Assembly: GCF_003473485.1 (NCBI RefSeq)
Contig: NC_053043.1
Span: 38,354,576-38,418,575 of the forward strand
DNA: 64,000 nucleotides
From: Medicago truncatula
Lineage: Eukaryota > Streptophyta > Magnoliopsida > Fabales > Fabaceae
Direction: 5' to 3'
Under the pieces are notes generated by a model that saw only the letters and a program-made list of their open reading frames with translations, ran no database searches and was not told where the DNA came from. The position numbers and the translations under genes are program-made. Position 1 is the first letter of the stretch, and each line of letters starts with the position of its first letter. Shown one piece after another: positions 10,714 to 23,515 of this stretch.

Positions 10714-11271
10714 CATTACTCCTAGAAAAAATTTGAAATAACGTGAGAAATTATAGATAAAAAAGATAAAATTGATCAGCAAATTTAGCACCTCTAACAT
10801 TTAGCGACGAAATTTGAGATGAATTTAATCTTTTTTTGTCTCTGAATTTCCTTCGTTATTTCAACTTTTTCCAGTTAACAGTATGATTCTAGTAAATAAA
10901 AAAAAACTCAGATTCTCGACCGTCTAATCTTGATTAAATGATGTGCAGGTGTTAAGGTGACTTTAGAGTGCACAAAGGGAGACAAAAATGTGACATTTGT
11001 GAAGGAGAGCACCACCGACGAAACTGGTACCTACAACATTGAATGTAAAGGTGATCACGAGGAAGAGGTTTGCAAGGTGAACGCCGTAAATGAAAAGGGA
11101 AACTGTAGAAAGATTATGGACAACGAATCCGACATGATTGTCCTCACCAAGAACATGGGTGTTCCTTCCTTGGTTCGTTTTGTTAATGCCCTCGGATTCA
11201 TGACCGAGACAGTTGATCCTCAATGTGGAAAGGTTATCACTGAGTTGGGTTTGGACAAGCTTGATGATTGA
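10420..11271 (+). CDS. Pollen Ole e 1-like secreted protein A1 (two exons)
   Basis: Exons 10420-10621 and 10949-11271, GT-AG intron, 174 residues. Residues 1-23 are a signal peptide (hydrophobic core 5-21, AA before cleavage), so the product should enter the secretory pathway and reach the cell wall. The Ole e 1 domain spans about 44-165: VVGQIYCDPC at 45-54, then C75, C100, C109, C120 and C160, which fits the family's disulphide pattern. NVT at 81 and NES at 126 are possible N-glycosylation sites. Family members include LAT52-like pollen and root cell-wall proteins, but the tissue here cannot be read from sequence. It differs from copy B1 by Thr for Ala at residue 2 and at residue 26. A TATA box precedes it. 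The intron carries a long TA microsatellite. Confidence 0.92.
10660..10710. repeat. TA microsatellite in the intron of gene A1
   Basis: Roughly 40-50 bp of uninterrupted TA. The equivalent array in gene B1 (24618-24659) is shorter; this is the main length difference between the two gene copies. Confidence 0.9.
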
Positions 11272-11828
11272 TTAAACAATCATTCAACTTATTCATTAAA
11301 CCTAATCAAAAAATAAAATAAAAGCCACTTAATGTTGTGAAATTTATATTGGCACAATTGACCTGTATCTGTTTAAATTATTATTTCTCTGCAAAAATGT
11401 GTTGTTGGTTATTATGTGTAACTATACAAACTCATGTTTATTGAGTATTGAATGAGAATTTGGAGAAATTTGGTATTTTATACCTTTGACTATTATTTTA
11501 TTATTATTTCTAAAGAATTCTTCTATTATTGACAATTGTGAATATTGACTAAATAACTAATTAATTACTTCCTCAAGTCGCTTATCAAAAAATAAATAAA
11601 ATTTCAGCATCTTCGTTGGCAAGTTTATAAGGAATTGAAACTTGGTTTTATAACTATTTTTTAAGTGACTCACATAATGCAACATCACTCTTATGCAATT
11701 GAAGTGTATAGTTTGATCCAATAATAAAGGAATTAAACAACTATTGTGAAACTCACACTTTTAAAGTTTTTTTATATTTAAAAGTTTGAATTTAAAAAAT
11801 AACTAACTTTTAGTTTGATGTTACGGTT

Positions 11829-11997
11829 AGGGTGTGAGCGGTAAGGACAAAACCGACTAAATCGAAAGTCCAAACTAAAAAAATATCTGACATTGTCTAG
11901 TTTGGTTCAAAACCGAACCGAATCAATCTAAACCGATCTAGTATGATCGGTTCTCGATTTTTCATTTCAAGATCCAATAAACCGATGAATTGAACTG
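11829..11997. other. Unassigned repeat fragment beside the LINE
   Basis: Contains aaaccgaaccgaatc and ggttctcgattt, a composition typical of terminal parts of plant DNA transposons (gtgagcggt near the left end). It abuts the 5'-truncated LINE and is repeated in block B at about 25775-25943. No complete inverted repeats were found. Confidence 0.35.
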
Positions 11998-13125
11998 ATG
12001 ATAACTCCACTCTCTATTTTACTAATATTACTAGTGTATTTACCCAGTGTTACCCTGACAGATTTCGTATTGAAAATGTTGCACTTCGTCTTGATAGGGC
12101 AGTTTGCAACGAAGATTGGATTAATTTTTGGAGAAGTTCATCCTGTTCAGCCTTGGTGGGCCATCAATCTGACCATCATCCGCTTCTACTTTCAGTTATT
12201 TTTTCTTCTGTGAGACACGCTACTTCCTTCAAAAAATTTAAGGTTTGGTCTTCACATAGTGACTGTCGTCAATTGGTTTGGACTGCTGGTCTAAAGGTGT
12301 TCGTGGTCAAGGTAAGATTCGGTTTCAATCTAAATTACGTAACTTGAAAAATGCTCTTAAGATTTGGAACAGAACGGTGCTTGGGGATGTTAACAGACAA
12401 GTGAAACTAGCTTTGGATGAAGTGAATCGCATTCAGCAATTAATTGATTCTGAAGGTTTTTCCGATCAGCTCTACATGCAAGATCTTGAGGCGCAACTTT
12501 TGTTACTAAAGCTTTAAATTTTCAGGAACAATTATGGAGAGAAAAGGCTCGAGACCAACACTTTGTCAGTGGAGACCGTAACACTGCTTATTTTCATAGA
12601 ATTTCTAAAATCCGGGCAGCAACAAAATCTATTTCTTTTTAAGAGGATGGAGACAATATTATTACTAAACCCACAACTATATAATTGCATATTCTCTCTT
12701 ATTTTCAGGCAATATTCAGCATGGAGAATAATTGTACACAAAATACTTTGGTTGATGAAACAATTCCCTCTCTAGTGACAGATGTGGATAATCAAATGTT
12801 GTTGCGGTTTCCTTTGTGTACGGAGATTAAAGATGCGGTTTTTGCTCTCAACGGTGATGAAGCACCCGGTCCGGTTGGGTTTGCTGGTCATTTTTATCAA
12901 ACTTATTGGGATATTGTTGGAAAGGATGTGGTGTAGTCCGTCCAAGAATTTTTTCAAGGTGATTTGCTGCCCAATAATATTAATTCGAATTTGATTGTGC
13001 TAATTCCGAAAGTGCCAGGTGCAAAATCTATGGGAGATTACCATCCTATTGCGCTTTCTAATTTCCAATTCAAAATTGTTACTAAAATTGTGGCGGATAG
13101 GCTTGCTTGTATTACTTCTCGGATC

Positions 13126-14337
13126 CACTACTACAAAATATGGAAAAAAATAGCACTCCTTTAATAGCCCTTTTAACATTGAAGCGCTATATATAGAAAT
13201 ACGGAGGTTTTAGATAGCACTTTTGTAAAAGGCGCAATCTTTGATATTAACTCAATATAGCGCTTTATTTAAAAAACGCCATCATACAATCATTAAAAAA
13301 TAATAAATTATAAAAAAAAATAAAAATCAGTATTAATTGTTTATGGCGCTCATATATGGAAACGCTATTAGGGAGAAGGTATTGTTATATTCTCCTAGGG
13401 GATTAGCGAATCTTCCTTAGCAGTTTAGATTCATTCATATTTTTTGTTTAGACAGCTATTATGTTAATTTGTTTCCAAATTTTAAACTTATCCTTACTTC
13501 CCCTGCTATTGAGAAGATGCCCTTTTGATTTGTGTGTGAGATATCTGAACTTGTAGCTAATGATTTTGTTAGGATGTCTGCAACCTCTTTACGTTTACTA
13601 TCATCACATAGACGTAAACCATGAAAAGTTATTATTGTTTATTTTAATTGCACTACTTGTGTCCTAAATACCTAGTGAGTGGGATAACAATATGTGTTTT
13701 GAAGTTTTGTCCCTTTTCTCTCATTACATTGGCATATAAGATAATCACATTGTTTCCTTTTATTGAGTTCAGTGAAGGCAAATGGCAGAAATCCAAATAT
13801 ATTTGCTAGAAATCCAAGAATAATGGTGTTGGTTCATGATCAGCCTAAGAGTTATATGATTTTTTTTTTATAATAAGGTGAGTTTATGTTTCTAAATATA
13901 ATTGCTAGAACTGATAGTTGTTTTAATTTATAATCTTGTTTTAATTTGTACTCATGATCAATAGTACTTTGAATTTATCTCTAATATAATATAGTGTTAT
14001 TGCTTAATGGTGTTTTCTTATATATATTCAGGTGGAGGAGAGTGAACGGAATTTGGAAATGAATGATGATTTGCCTGCTTGTTTTGGATAAAAATGTTGA
14101 GAAGACCAAGAAGATAGAGACTGCATGATACCATGGAAGATTTTGATCTTTATGTTAACTAATTAATTGTAACTCTTACAGATATCCATGTTACCATACC
14201 ATATTAGAGGCTATACATTTATGACTTTTATGTTATATATACATACATTTTTTATGATATGGATAAGTTTTATCTGATAAATATAATAGTCTCAATTATA
14301 ATGTGCCAAAATTATATATATTTCCCTTTAAATTTCT

Positions 14338-14378
<41 letters not shown>

Positions 14379-14680
14379 GCTATCTGGAAAGGTAAAAAAA
14401 ATTGACAAAAATAAAATAAAATAAATACTTTACCTAGTGCTTTTTCCCTTTATAAAGTGTTATCTAAACCTATTGTTACATAGCGCTTTTACAACAAAAA
14501 TGATGTTTTTAAACCTGTCTTAGATGGCGTTTATTTTTAAAAACGCTATCTTAGGAGAACCTTTGCTAACGATTTTTTACATAAAGCGCTATATAAACCC
14601 TGCTTTAGCTAGCGCTTTATACAGAAAAAAGCGCTAGCTAAAGCAAACATACACTATATAAGCCCATTTTTGTAGTAGTG
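13126..14680. mobile_element. Non-autonomous CACTA element in LINE A (1555 bp, 3-bp TSD)
   Basis: Ends are CACTACTACAAAA and TTTTGTAGTAGTG, a perfect 13-bp terminal inverted repeat beginning with CACTA, flanked by ATC at 13123-13125 and 14681-14683. Subterminal regions carry many copies of AGCGCT/AACGCTAT in both orientations (about 13170-13370 and 14380-14650), as expected for transposase-binding sites in En/Spm-type elements. The middle has no intact transposase, so it would depend on a partner element. It contains a TA microsatellite (~14343-14374). A second copy lies at 27073-28651. Confidence 0.9.
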
Positions 14681-15636
14681 ATCATTTCTATTGAACAAAG
14701 GGGTTTTGCCCGAGACCATAGCATTTCTGATTGTGTTATTCTTGCCTCCGAAGCGATCAATTCTCTTGACAAAAATCAGTATGGTGGGAATATTGCTCTC
14801 AAAGTCGACATATCCAAGGCTTTTGATACATTAGGTTGGAATTTTATGGTTATAGTCTTTAGCAATTTCGGCTTTTCAACAACTTCCATTGATTGGATTC
14901 TTACCATTCTAAATTCTGCTCGTTTATCTATTTTGGTTAATGGTAAGGCGGTTGGTTTTTTCGCTTGCTCTCGTGGGGTTCGCTAGGGAGATCCTCTTTC
15001 CCCTCTGTTATTTTGTTTGGCTGAAGAGGTTCTTAGCAAAGCTCTCTCTGGTTCTGTTGTTAGGGGACGGCTCACTCCTATGTCTTATTGTTGTGGTACT
15101 ACTTTCCCGACCCATGTGTTGTATGCTGACGATATTATGATATTTTGCATAGGTTTGAAAAGTAACATACGGGAGCTCATTAGTATTTGTGACAAATACT
15201 CAGCAATTTCTGGGCAGATTGTGAATAATTAAAAAAGCCGATTCTTCACAGGTTCTATGTCTGTAACTCAGATAACTATGATTGCAAATATGTTGGGTTT
15301 CAGTGTTGGAACAGTTCCTTTCTTGTATCTTGGATATCCTATTTTTCAAGGGAAACTAAAGGTAATTCACTTCAGAATGATTACAGACAAAATTAGAAAT
15401 AAACTAGCTACTTGGAGGGGTACCATTCTTTCAATTATGAGCAGCGTGCAGCTGGTGAAATCTATTATTCATGGGATGCTTGTTTATTCATTCCATGTTT
15501 AAATTTGGCCTAGACGACTACTGCGTTTACTCGACTCTTGGATAAAAAAAATATATGGGGCTATGATGTCCTTTCTAACAAAGTTTGCACGGTTTCGTGG
15601 AGTGTGATGTGTCGGCCTTGGTCTGAAGGGGGGCTA

Positions 15637-15797
15637 CACTATTAAAAAAAACAAAAATTAGTGAGGGAAATTTTGTGAGGGAAAACGTGAAATCCCTCTC
15701 TAATTCCGTCACTAAATTTTGCGACCATGGAATTTGTGAGGAATTTCATTTTTTCCGTCACTAATTTCCCTCGCTAATTTTGCTTTTTCTGGTAATG
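15637..15797. mobile_element. 161-bp MITE in LINE A (TSD CTA)
   Basis: Inverted ends of about 35 bp share aaaacaaaaattag-tgagggaaat and its complement. Both ends begin CA(C/T)TA. CTA duplications flank it at 15634-15636 and 15798-15800. Three-base duplications and CACTA-like tips suggest a CACTA-derived miniature element. The interior repeats a ccctc/ccgtcactaa motif. No coding. Confidence 0.8.
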
Positions 15798-16940
15798 CTA
15801 GATATAAAACCTACGCGTTTGATTAATGAAGCATTGATTCTGAAGTTGGCTTGGGATTTATTGGCAACGGACACTCAATGGTCTATTCTTTTCAAAAAGT
15901 GATATTTCTCTAATGGTAAACCGATCACACACCATTTCAAATCCTCAATTTGGTCGGGTATTAAAATTCAGATTGGCACAGCTATGGAGAACTCTTTGTG
16001 GATTGTAGGAACGGGAGAGAAGATTCAATTTTGGACGGATAATTAGCTCGGTGAAACTTTGGTAGACTTAATTCATATCGACTCGGATTTTCATGGTCAT
16101 CTTAAAGGAACGGTTTCTGAAGTTATTGTGAATGGTGGCTGGAATTTGCCTGCAGTTTTAAAAGACTTTGGGGACATAAAAGATCTCTTGGAAGCAATAG
16201 TCTTTCCTATAGGCCATCTCCCTGACGTGATGGTGTGGACTCACGCTCCAAATGGTATTCTTACATCGAAACTTGCTTTCTCTTTTCTTCGAACGACCAC
16301 CACTTTGCTGCCTTGGGCGGAACACATTTGGAGCCCTTTTATTCCTCCTTCTCATTCTTGTATTTATTGGAGACTCCATCATGGGAAGATGCCTACAGAT
16401 GAAAACCTTAGGAATCGTGGCTGCATTGTCGTGTCGGTTTTTGCAGCTTATGTTTGCCTACGGATGAATCTTCCGATCATCTTTTTCTTCAGTGTCAGTT
16501 TGCAACGCATCTGTGGAACTGGATAGGTGGCAAGCTTAATTATGTTATTGATCGCTCTTCTGTAGACACTATTCTATCTTGTAGGCCAGCCAGGTGCTCC
16601 TCTCAGGTATCAGACATTTACATGGCAGCAATATTGCACACGCTTCATACAATTCGGTGGGCTAGGAATTCCTTGAGTTTTACAAATGTAAAGCCAACTT
16701 TGCATTCAGCCAAAGTTTGTATCCACTCTTTTATTTCCATGTCCGGGAATATTTCGAAAGGTAAGTGTCTGCACTCTGACTTCTCTTTTCTTGACTCTTT
16801 TGCGGTTTCTCCTCACTGCCGAAGAGTCAAAGAAATTGTCTTAGTTTTGTGGAAGACTCCGACTGCTCCGTGGTTGAAGGTAAACACGGATGGCTCGGTG
16901 ATTGGTGGCTTTGCAGCTTGTGGAGGGCTGTTCCATGATA

Positions 16941-17068
16941 AGAGAAGTATAAGACTTCTCTTAATATAAGACTTTTTGTAATAAAGAAAAGTATAAGACT
17001 TCTTTTCCACCAAAAGAAAAAAGTATAAGACTTCTTCTCCACCAAAAGAAAAGAGTATAAGACTTCTT
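16941..17068. repeat. ~31-bp imperfect tandem repeat
   Basis: The unit gtataagacttctt followed by ttccaccaaaagaaaa is repeated about three to four times with one interrupted unit. It directly follows the LINE RNase H fragment. The same array is in block B at about 33040-33167. Confidence 0.75.
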
Positions 17069-17980
17069 TATCAAATTCATCCATATTAAATAAATAAAAA
17101 AATATATGGTTATATTATATTAGTAGATAAAATAATGATTTTTTAAAATTTGTATTAATTTCCCAAAATCACCTATAATCGTTCATATTATTATTAGACT
17201 ACTTTTTCTCGGTTGTTTGGTAAATCTGGACTTTTATTTCGGATCTTTCTGCATCTTCTTTTACTTGGGTTTCTCATATCTTGTGTTTGTTGTTTCCTTA
17301 ACGATGCTAGCTGGAAGTTGTGCCGTAGTGGTTTCACTCATATGGTTATGTTGCAAGATGGTAGCTGTTCACATCTCTAGTGTTGCTTGATTGTAGTTTT
17401 AGTGTCCGTCTGTCACAGTGCCGGTGGGGGGTGATTGATCGTTTCTTTAGAATCGTAGGTTTAGATCTTTCGATTGAAGAGTTTGGGGGTGGTTCGTAAA
17501 TCTGTTTCGATCCTTCATGTTTGAATTTGCATAGAGTGGCTGAAATGACATTTATTTGATGTTTTCATAGTGAGTTGTTGGTGTTTGGACTCGTTATTGT
17601 GTTGGTGGTCGAGTTTAAACATCATTATCAAATATCCAACTTCGTAACGTAGTTGATTGCTCTAGATTAGGATTTGTGGCTACTTTATATTATAGGGTTG
17701 TTCTATATCACGCTTTTGGGTTCTGGTTATTGTGTTAGGTTTTATTTTTTTAGGGAATTAAGTTAGGTTTTTTGTCCTCCAATATTTGTATTTTTTATTT
17801 TTATTTAAATCTATGTAGGGTGATGTAGCTTCTCCTACCTCATTTTCACTACATTTTAACTATATATCTATATATAGACACCCACAGGTGATTCAATTAG
17901 AGGTCTTTAAGGAATCAAGCAAGTTTTTCTCATTCCAAATATAGCAAACTCCAAACGATTGGACCAAAGCTCTTGCATGC
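17069..17980. other. No intact gene; possible LINE 3' remnant and promoter of gene A2
   Basis: About 17209-17560 is GT-rich and may be the decayed 3' part of the LINE, but no domain can be read with confidence. The last ~80 bp form the conserved promoter of the Ole e 1-like gene. Confidence 0.35.
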
Positions 17981-17983
17981 TCC

Positions 17984-17991
17984 TATATAAA
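17984..17991 (+). promoter_or_regulatory. TATA box of Ole e 1-like gene A2
   Basis: TATATAAA about 97 bp upstream of the start codon, in the promoter block shared by the paralogues. Confidence 0.65.
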
Positions 17992-18087
17992 GACTTGGTA
18001 GTATCCCATTGTTTTTCATCACAAGGGGAAATAAAAAAGCAGAACAATAAAATACCATCAACAAACAACAATAAATAAATAAATAAA

Positions 18088-18906
18088 ATGGCAAGGTCAT
18101 TTTCTGTCGTTGCTCTCATTGTCTCTGCTTTTTGCTTCTCATCTGTCTTGGCTGCTCGTGTTGCACCAAATGCTGCACCAAATGGTGATGATGTTTTCAT
18201 TGTTGTTGGCCAGATCTATTGTGATCCTTGCGGCTTCCAATTTCAGTCAAGGCTGAGCAAACCCCTAGACGGTAAATAACAACAATATTATCATACAACT
18301 TATATTTTCTACCCATAATTTATCATCATATATATGTATATAATTAATATATTATTAATGCTAGAAAAATGTTGAAATGAATATAGAAATTAGAGATGAA
18401 AATGATAAAATTGATCACCAAAATTAGCATCTCTGTCATTTAGCAACAAAATGTGAGATGAGGTTAATTTTTTTTGTCTCTGAATTTTCGTTGTTATTTC
18501 AACTTTTTTCACCTCACATTATGATTTTAGTTGATAAAAAATTCAGATTCTTGATGGTCTAATCTTGATCAAATGACGTGCAGGTGTTAAGGTGACTTTA
18601 AAGTGCACAAAGGGAGACAAAAACGTGACATTCGTGAAGGAGAGTACCACCGACAAAAATGGTGTCTACAACATTGAATGTAAAGGTGATCACGAGGAAG
18701 AGGTTTGCAAGGTGAAAGCCGAAAATGTGAAGGGCGCATGTACAAAGATTATGGACAACGAATCTGACAGCATTGTCCTCACCAAGAACATGGGTGTCCC
18801 TTCCTTGATTCGTTTTGTTAATCCCCTTGGGTTCATGACTCAAACAATTGATGCCGGATGTGGAAAGGTTGTTACCGAGTTGGGTTTGGACAAGCTTGAT
18901 GATTAA
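18088..18906 (+). CDS. Pollen Ole e 1-like secreted protein A2 (two exons)
   Basis: Exons 18088-18271 and 18584-18906, 168 residues. The signal peptide is residues 1-23. The linker before the Ole e 1 domain is six residues shorter than in A1 (APNAAPNGDD against a longer Thr/Asn/Ala stretch). The domain keeps VVGQIYCDPC at 39-48 and the later cysteines. It differs from A1 at many positions (for example LKC for LEC, KNGVYN for ETGTYN), so A1 and A2 arose from a duplication older than the block duplication. Intron position and phase (1) are identical in all four genes. Likely cell-wall or apoplastic; function unproven. Confidence 0.92.
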
Positions 18907-19471
18907 ACAATCATTCAACTTATTCATTAATCCTTATCATTAATGAACAATTGACATGTAACTGTTTAAACCATTATTTCTCTGCAAAAATGTGTTGTTG
19001 GTTATTATATGTAACTATAAAAACTCATGTTCATTGAGTATTAAATGAGAATTTGGGAGATATTTGCTAATTTATATCTTCGAACATTATTGTATTATTA
19101 TTTACTAAAGAATTCATCTAATATTCGTAATTGACAATTGTGAGGGTTGACCAAATAACTAACTAATTAATTACTCCTCAAGTCACTTATCAAAAAATAA
19201 ATAAGGATCCTCCGGTCATATTTATAAGAGCATCTGATCTGATGACAAGCTTATAAGTTATAAGGAATTCAAACTTGGTTACATAACCTATTATGTGACT
19301 TATACAATGTACCATTACACTTTTTCAACTCAAGTATATTTTGCTCCAGCATTAATAGAAAGTTAAGAAACTTTTATGAAACTATATTTTCGTTGATTTT
19401 TTATCTGAAACATTTAATTTTATAAATTAATAAACTTTTAATTTGATGATACGGTAACTTATTTAAGTCAC

Positions 19472-20001
19472 TTCAACTATTCCTATGACCTCCTTCATTC
19501 CCTTTTCTACAACTAGATTTCCCATTTCTGACATCAAAGTTGCATCAAAACATTCCGAGACTCGACCTTCTGCTACTCACAGTCTTAGCCAATCTGCAAG
19601 ATCAACACCTCCCTCCTCACTAGTTATCACATCACAAGCACACCTTCCGGTTAAAAGTTCAAAAAGCATCACACCGAAAACAAAGACATCTGACTTGAAG
19701 GAAGGCATTGTCTTCTTGGAAGCAGTTAACTCCGGAACGTGATAACCTAAGACACAAGCATCAAGAATCTGTTCAATAGTATAGCCTGAGTCATAAGTCG
19801 ATGAAGACAATAATCAACAACACATGCATTCATACCCGCGGTATCTAACAACACATTTGTAGCTTTAAGGTTTCCTTGAGGGACAGCTCGGTCGAAATGG
19901 AGATAGTTCAGGCCACGTGCTACATCGACTACTATTTTGATCCTTTGAGCCCATGTTGACGGTGGACCGTTTTTCCCCGGTCGATCTGAGAATTTCAACA
20001 T
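19472..20001 (-). pseudogene. LRR receptor-like kinase relic A (kinase domain fragment)
   Basis: Reading on the minus strand from 20001: kinase subdomains V-VIb (WAQRIKIVVDVARGLNYLHF, then QGNLKATNVLLD), then subdomains VIII-IX (LGYHVPELTASKK, SFKSDVFVFGVMLFELLTGR), then a C-terminal lobe remnant (WLRL-stop-VAEGR, CFDATLMSEMGN). One frame change lies near 19800, and a stop follows WLRL near 19578. The usual HRD/HGN catalytic loop reads QGN here. It resembles plant LRR kinases with an atypical catalytic loop. There is no LRR or membrane segment nearby. Shared with block B. Confidence 0.85.
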
Positions 20002-20460
20002 ATAGGAAAGTTCAAACTATAAATATTTAAGAATAATAGCAAAAAGATATAAATTGGTGAAACCATATATGTACCCAATCACACACAGAAACAATATATT
20101 TTAACTTAAAGTAAGAAAATATGGTATGTCTTGCAATATTATATGCACACAACGCAGGCCATAATGCACTATTGCTTGAGTGACAAACTTCTGATAAAAA
20201 AAAAAAAAAAAGCTCCTGGAAAGTGAAAACCAAAATCTTGTCTAAGGCTCTATTTGGTCTTATATTTTACTTATCTTTAAAAGAAGTTAGGTCAAATAGC
20301 ATTTTTTAAAAGATCTTAATTACAAAAAAAGCTTATCTTTTATATATTGGGATCAAGTCCATAAGTCCATAATTAAAGCATATATTAGAAGATGAATTAC
20401 CCCTTAAGAAGATTAATCTCATGATCACTAAATACAACAAGGATACCTTAGTGAGTCCAT
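20002..20460. other. Spacer and promoter remains of the peroxidase copy
   Basis: No gene. From about 20390 the sequence matches the upstream region of the intact peroxidase gene (landmarks ttagaagat, gttaagaagattaatctca, ctatataaaaagagta), so the pseudogene kept its promoter. Confidence 0.55.
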
Positions 20461-20547
20461 TCCTATATAAAAAGAGTAACAATATGCTAACTAACCATTC
20501 AGTTACAATTCCAACAAACCCAATAACTTCCTAAACAAGTCTTCTCT

Positions 20548-21898
<1,351 letters not shown>

Positions 21899-22129
21899 GT
21901 GAGTTGGTTCATATATTTCATTCTAGTTTAGCAAATTTGTTCTCTTCCTATGTAAGTTTCTCATACACATTTTAGGGTAGTTTTGGCCATGTAAAGTTAC
22001 AGCTTTTACAGAATTTATTGATTTTGATGGCCATAATGTTTGATGAATACATACTAGTAAGCTACAGTCCATCATGGACAGAGTTGCGCAGATATAAGGA
22101 ATCAACCTTCACGTCGAACTTTTTTTTTT

Positions 22130-22529
22130 TTTGAAAACTCGGTATCCGATCCAATTCACGTCGAACTTAATGTCTTATATCCTTATATCCGGTGTTATTT
22201 GAACCCAACTTTAAAGTTCAAAATAAGTGTATAATTGTTTTTTACATGTTCGAATGCATTTCGGAATTATGAATGTTTACTCTAGAATTAATTCTAATTT
22301 GAAGCTAAGATTTGTAGTGTTTGCTCCAAACATGATTTTTACACTTATATTTATTGTTCAACTCACTTTTATGTGAATTTATCCAAATATAAGCCATTTT
22401 ACATTCGACTCAATTTTAACTAAAATCAATTTTTGTCATTGTAGAATCAAATACACACCTAGCTTTAGCTTGGGATGGTGTGAATGGAAAGAGATGCTCT
22501 TAGGATCTTGTTAACTTCTAATGAAAAGA
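22130..22529. other. No gene seen
   Basis: AT-rich spacer between the peroxidase pseudogene and the lipoxygenase relic. No terminus recognised. Confidence 0.4.
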
Positions 22530-23068
22530 GGCCCAACACAACTACATGGCCTAAAGCTGATAATGAAAGATTACCCTTATGCAGAAGATGGCCTTCTAAT
22601 TTGGTCAGCAATAGAAAATTGGGTCTGCACCTATGTGAACAACAATGATAGAGTTAAAGCTTGGTATTCTGAATCATGGTGACCGAAATTGAACAACAAT
22701 GACAATCTTGTCTCGGTCCTAACAATCTTAATTTGGAATGCATCTGCGCAACATGCTGCACTTAGTTTTGGACAATACCCTTGTGGAGGGTACATGCCAA
22801 ATCATCCCCTGTTGATGAGAAGATAAATACCAGAAGAAAGTGATCCTAAATATGCAAGTTTTATATATGATCCACAAAAGAGTTTTCTCAATGCATTGCC
22901 TAGAAGATTTATACCAGAAGAAAGTGATGCTGAGATTGTTGAAGCGTTTTATGAATTCTCTGCTGAAATTGGAAAGATTGAGATGGTGTTTTGCCTTATG
23001 AATTATTTGCTCCTAGTTCTGGACCTGGTGTTGCATGCAGTGGCGTTATAAATAGTGTGTCCACATAA
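22530..23068 (+). pseudogene. Lipoxygenase C-terminal relic A
   Basis: Read in frame from 22530: [20 protein letters not shown], then [12 protein letters not shown], a region matching the ILIW.ASA.HAA..FGQYP.GGY.PN.P motif (about 22720-22800), LMRR, and a C-terminus ending GVINSVST-stop at 23066-23068. Plant lipoxygenases end in ...NS(V/I)S(I/T), so this is the true C-terminal end. Frame is lost in places and a TGA replaces the second Trp of the WWPK motif (near 22680). A short segment (ccagaagaaagtgat) is repeated. All upstream domains are missing. Not functional. Confidence 0.85.
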
Positions 23069-23515
23069 AAATATGTCTAAAGTAAATAAATGAGTCACAT
23101 ATCATATCACATTTTGGGAAGCATTATGGTTGGTTTGGTTTATTTATCAGTAATAACATTCAAGGGAATGCCTTCTAAGGTAACATTTTTGGTGTCGTGT
23201 GGAGCGGAGGTTGTTTGGACTAAGGAGCGACTATGTTGTGTTTGGCCTGCTGCTGTGCAGAGTCTGGTTTGCTGATGTGATGAGTTTGGTTTGATGCGGT
23301 TTTGTGTGCTCAACAGCTGTCATGAGTTATAATGATTAATGGGTGCTTTTGAGCCTTGTATGGCAATATGGTCTCTATTTGTAATTGTATGCTTTGTTTT
23401 GTTTCAATCCTCCGACAGGTACGGTTGTTCAGGCGAAGAGTATTAGTAAAGTTGTAAGTTGTTTGGTTCTTGTAAAGTCTAGTGAAATGGTTTTCTTTAG
23501 CAATGAAAAAAAATG
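23069..23515. other. Unassigned segment with A-run at the block A right edge
   Basis: GT-rich sequence ending in tagcaatgaaaaaaaatg, which looks like the tail of a retroposed element. No domain could be read. The right junction of the duplication lies here. Confidence 0.35.

Larger units (their letters stand above)
11998..16940 (+). mobile_element. L1-type LINE relic A, interrupted by CACTA and MITE insertions
   Basis: A 5'-truncated non-LTR retrotransposon on the + strand. In order: end of the endonuclease domain (~12000-12210), linker, first part of reverse transcriptase (~12700-13125), a CACTA insertion (13126-14680), the rest of RT (14684-15500) with the FDTLGW and YADD motifs, a MITE (15637-15797), a zinc-finger RVT region (~16370-16520) and the start of RNase H (VNTDGS near 16880-16900). 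Several frameshifts and stops make it inactive: frames change near 12280, 12520, 15000 and 16440, and a TAA lies near 15230. Removing the CACTA element and one ATC copy gives an uninterrupted RT frame across the site. The RNase H tail is incomplete. Confidence 0.9.

Noticed and set aside
15017-15502. Host gene with reverse-transcriptase similarity
   Set aside because: It is part of the LINE relic, with the same domain order as L1-type elements and multiple breaks.
18598-18927. Minus-strand open frame of ~109 codons over Ole e 1-like exon 2 (also in the other three copies)
   Set aside because: It is the antisense shadow of a well-supported exon, with no family features or promoter.
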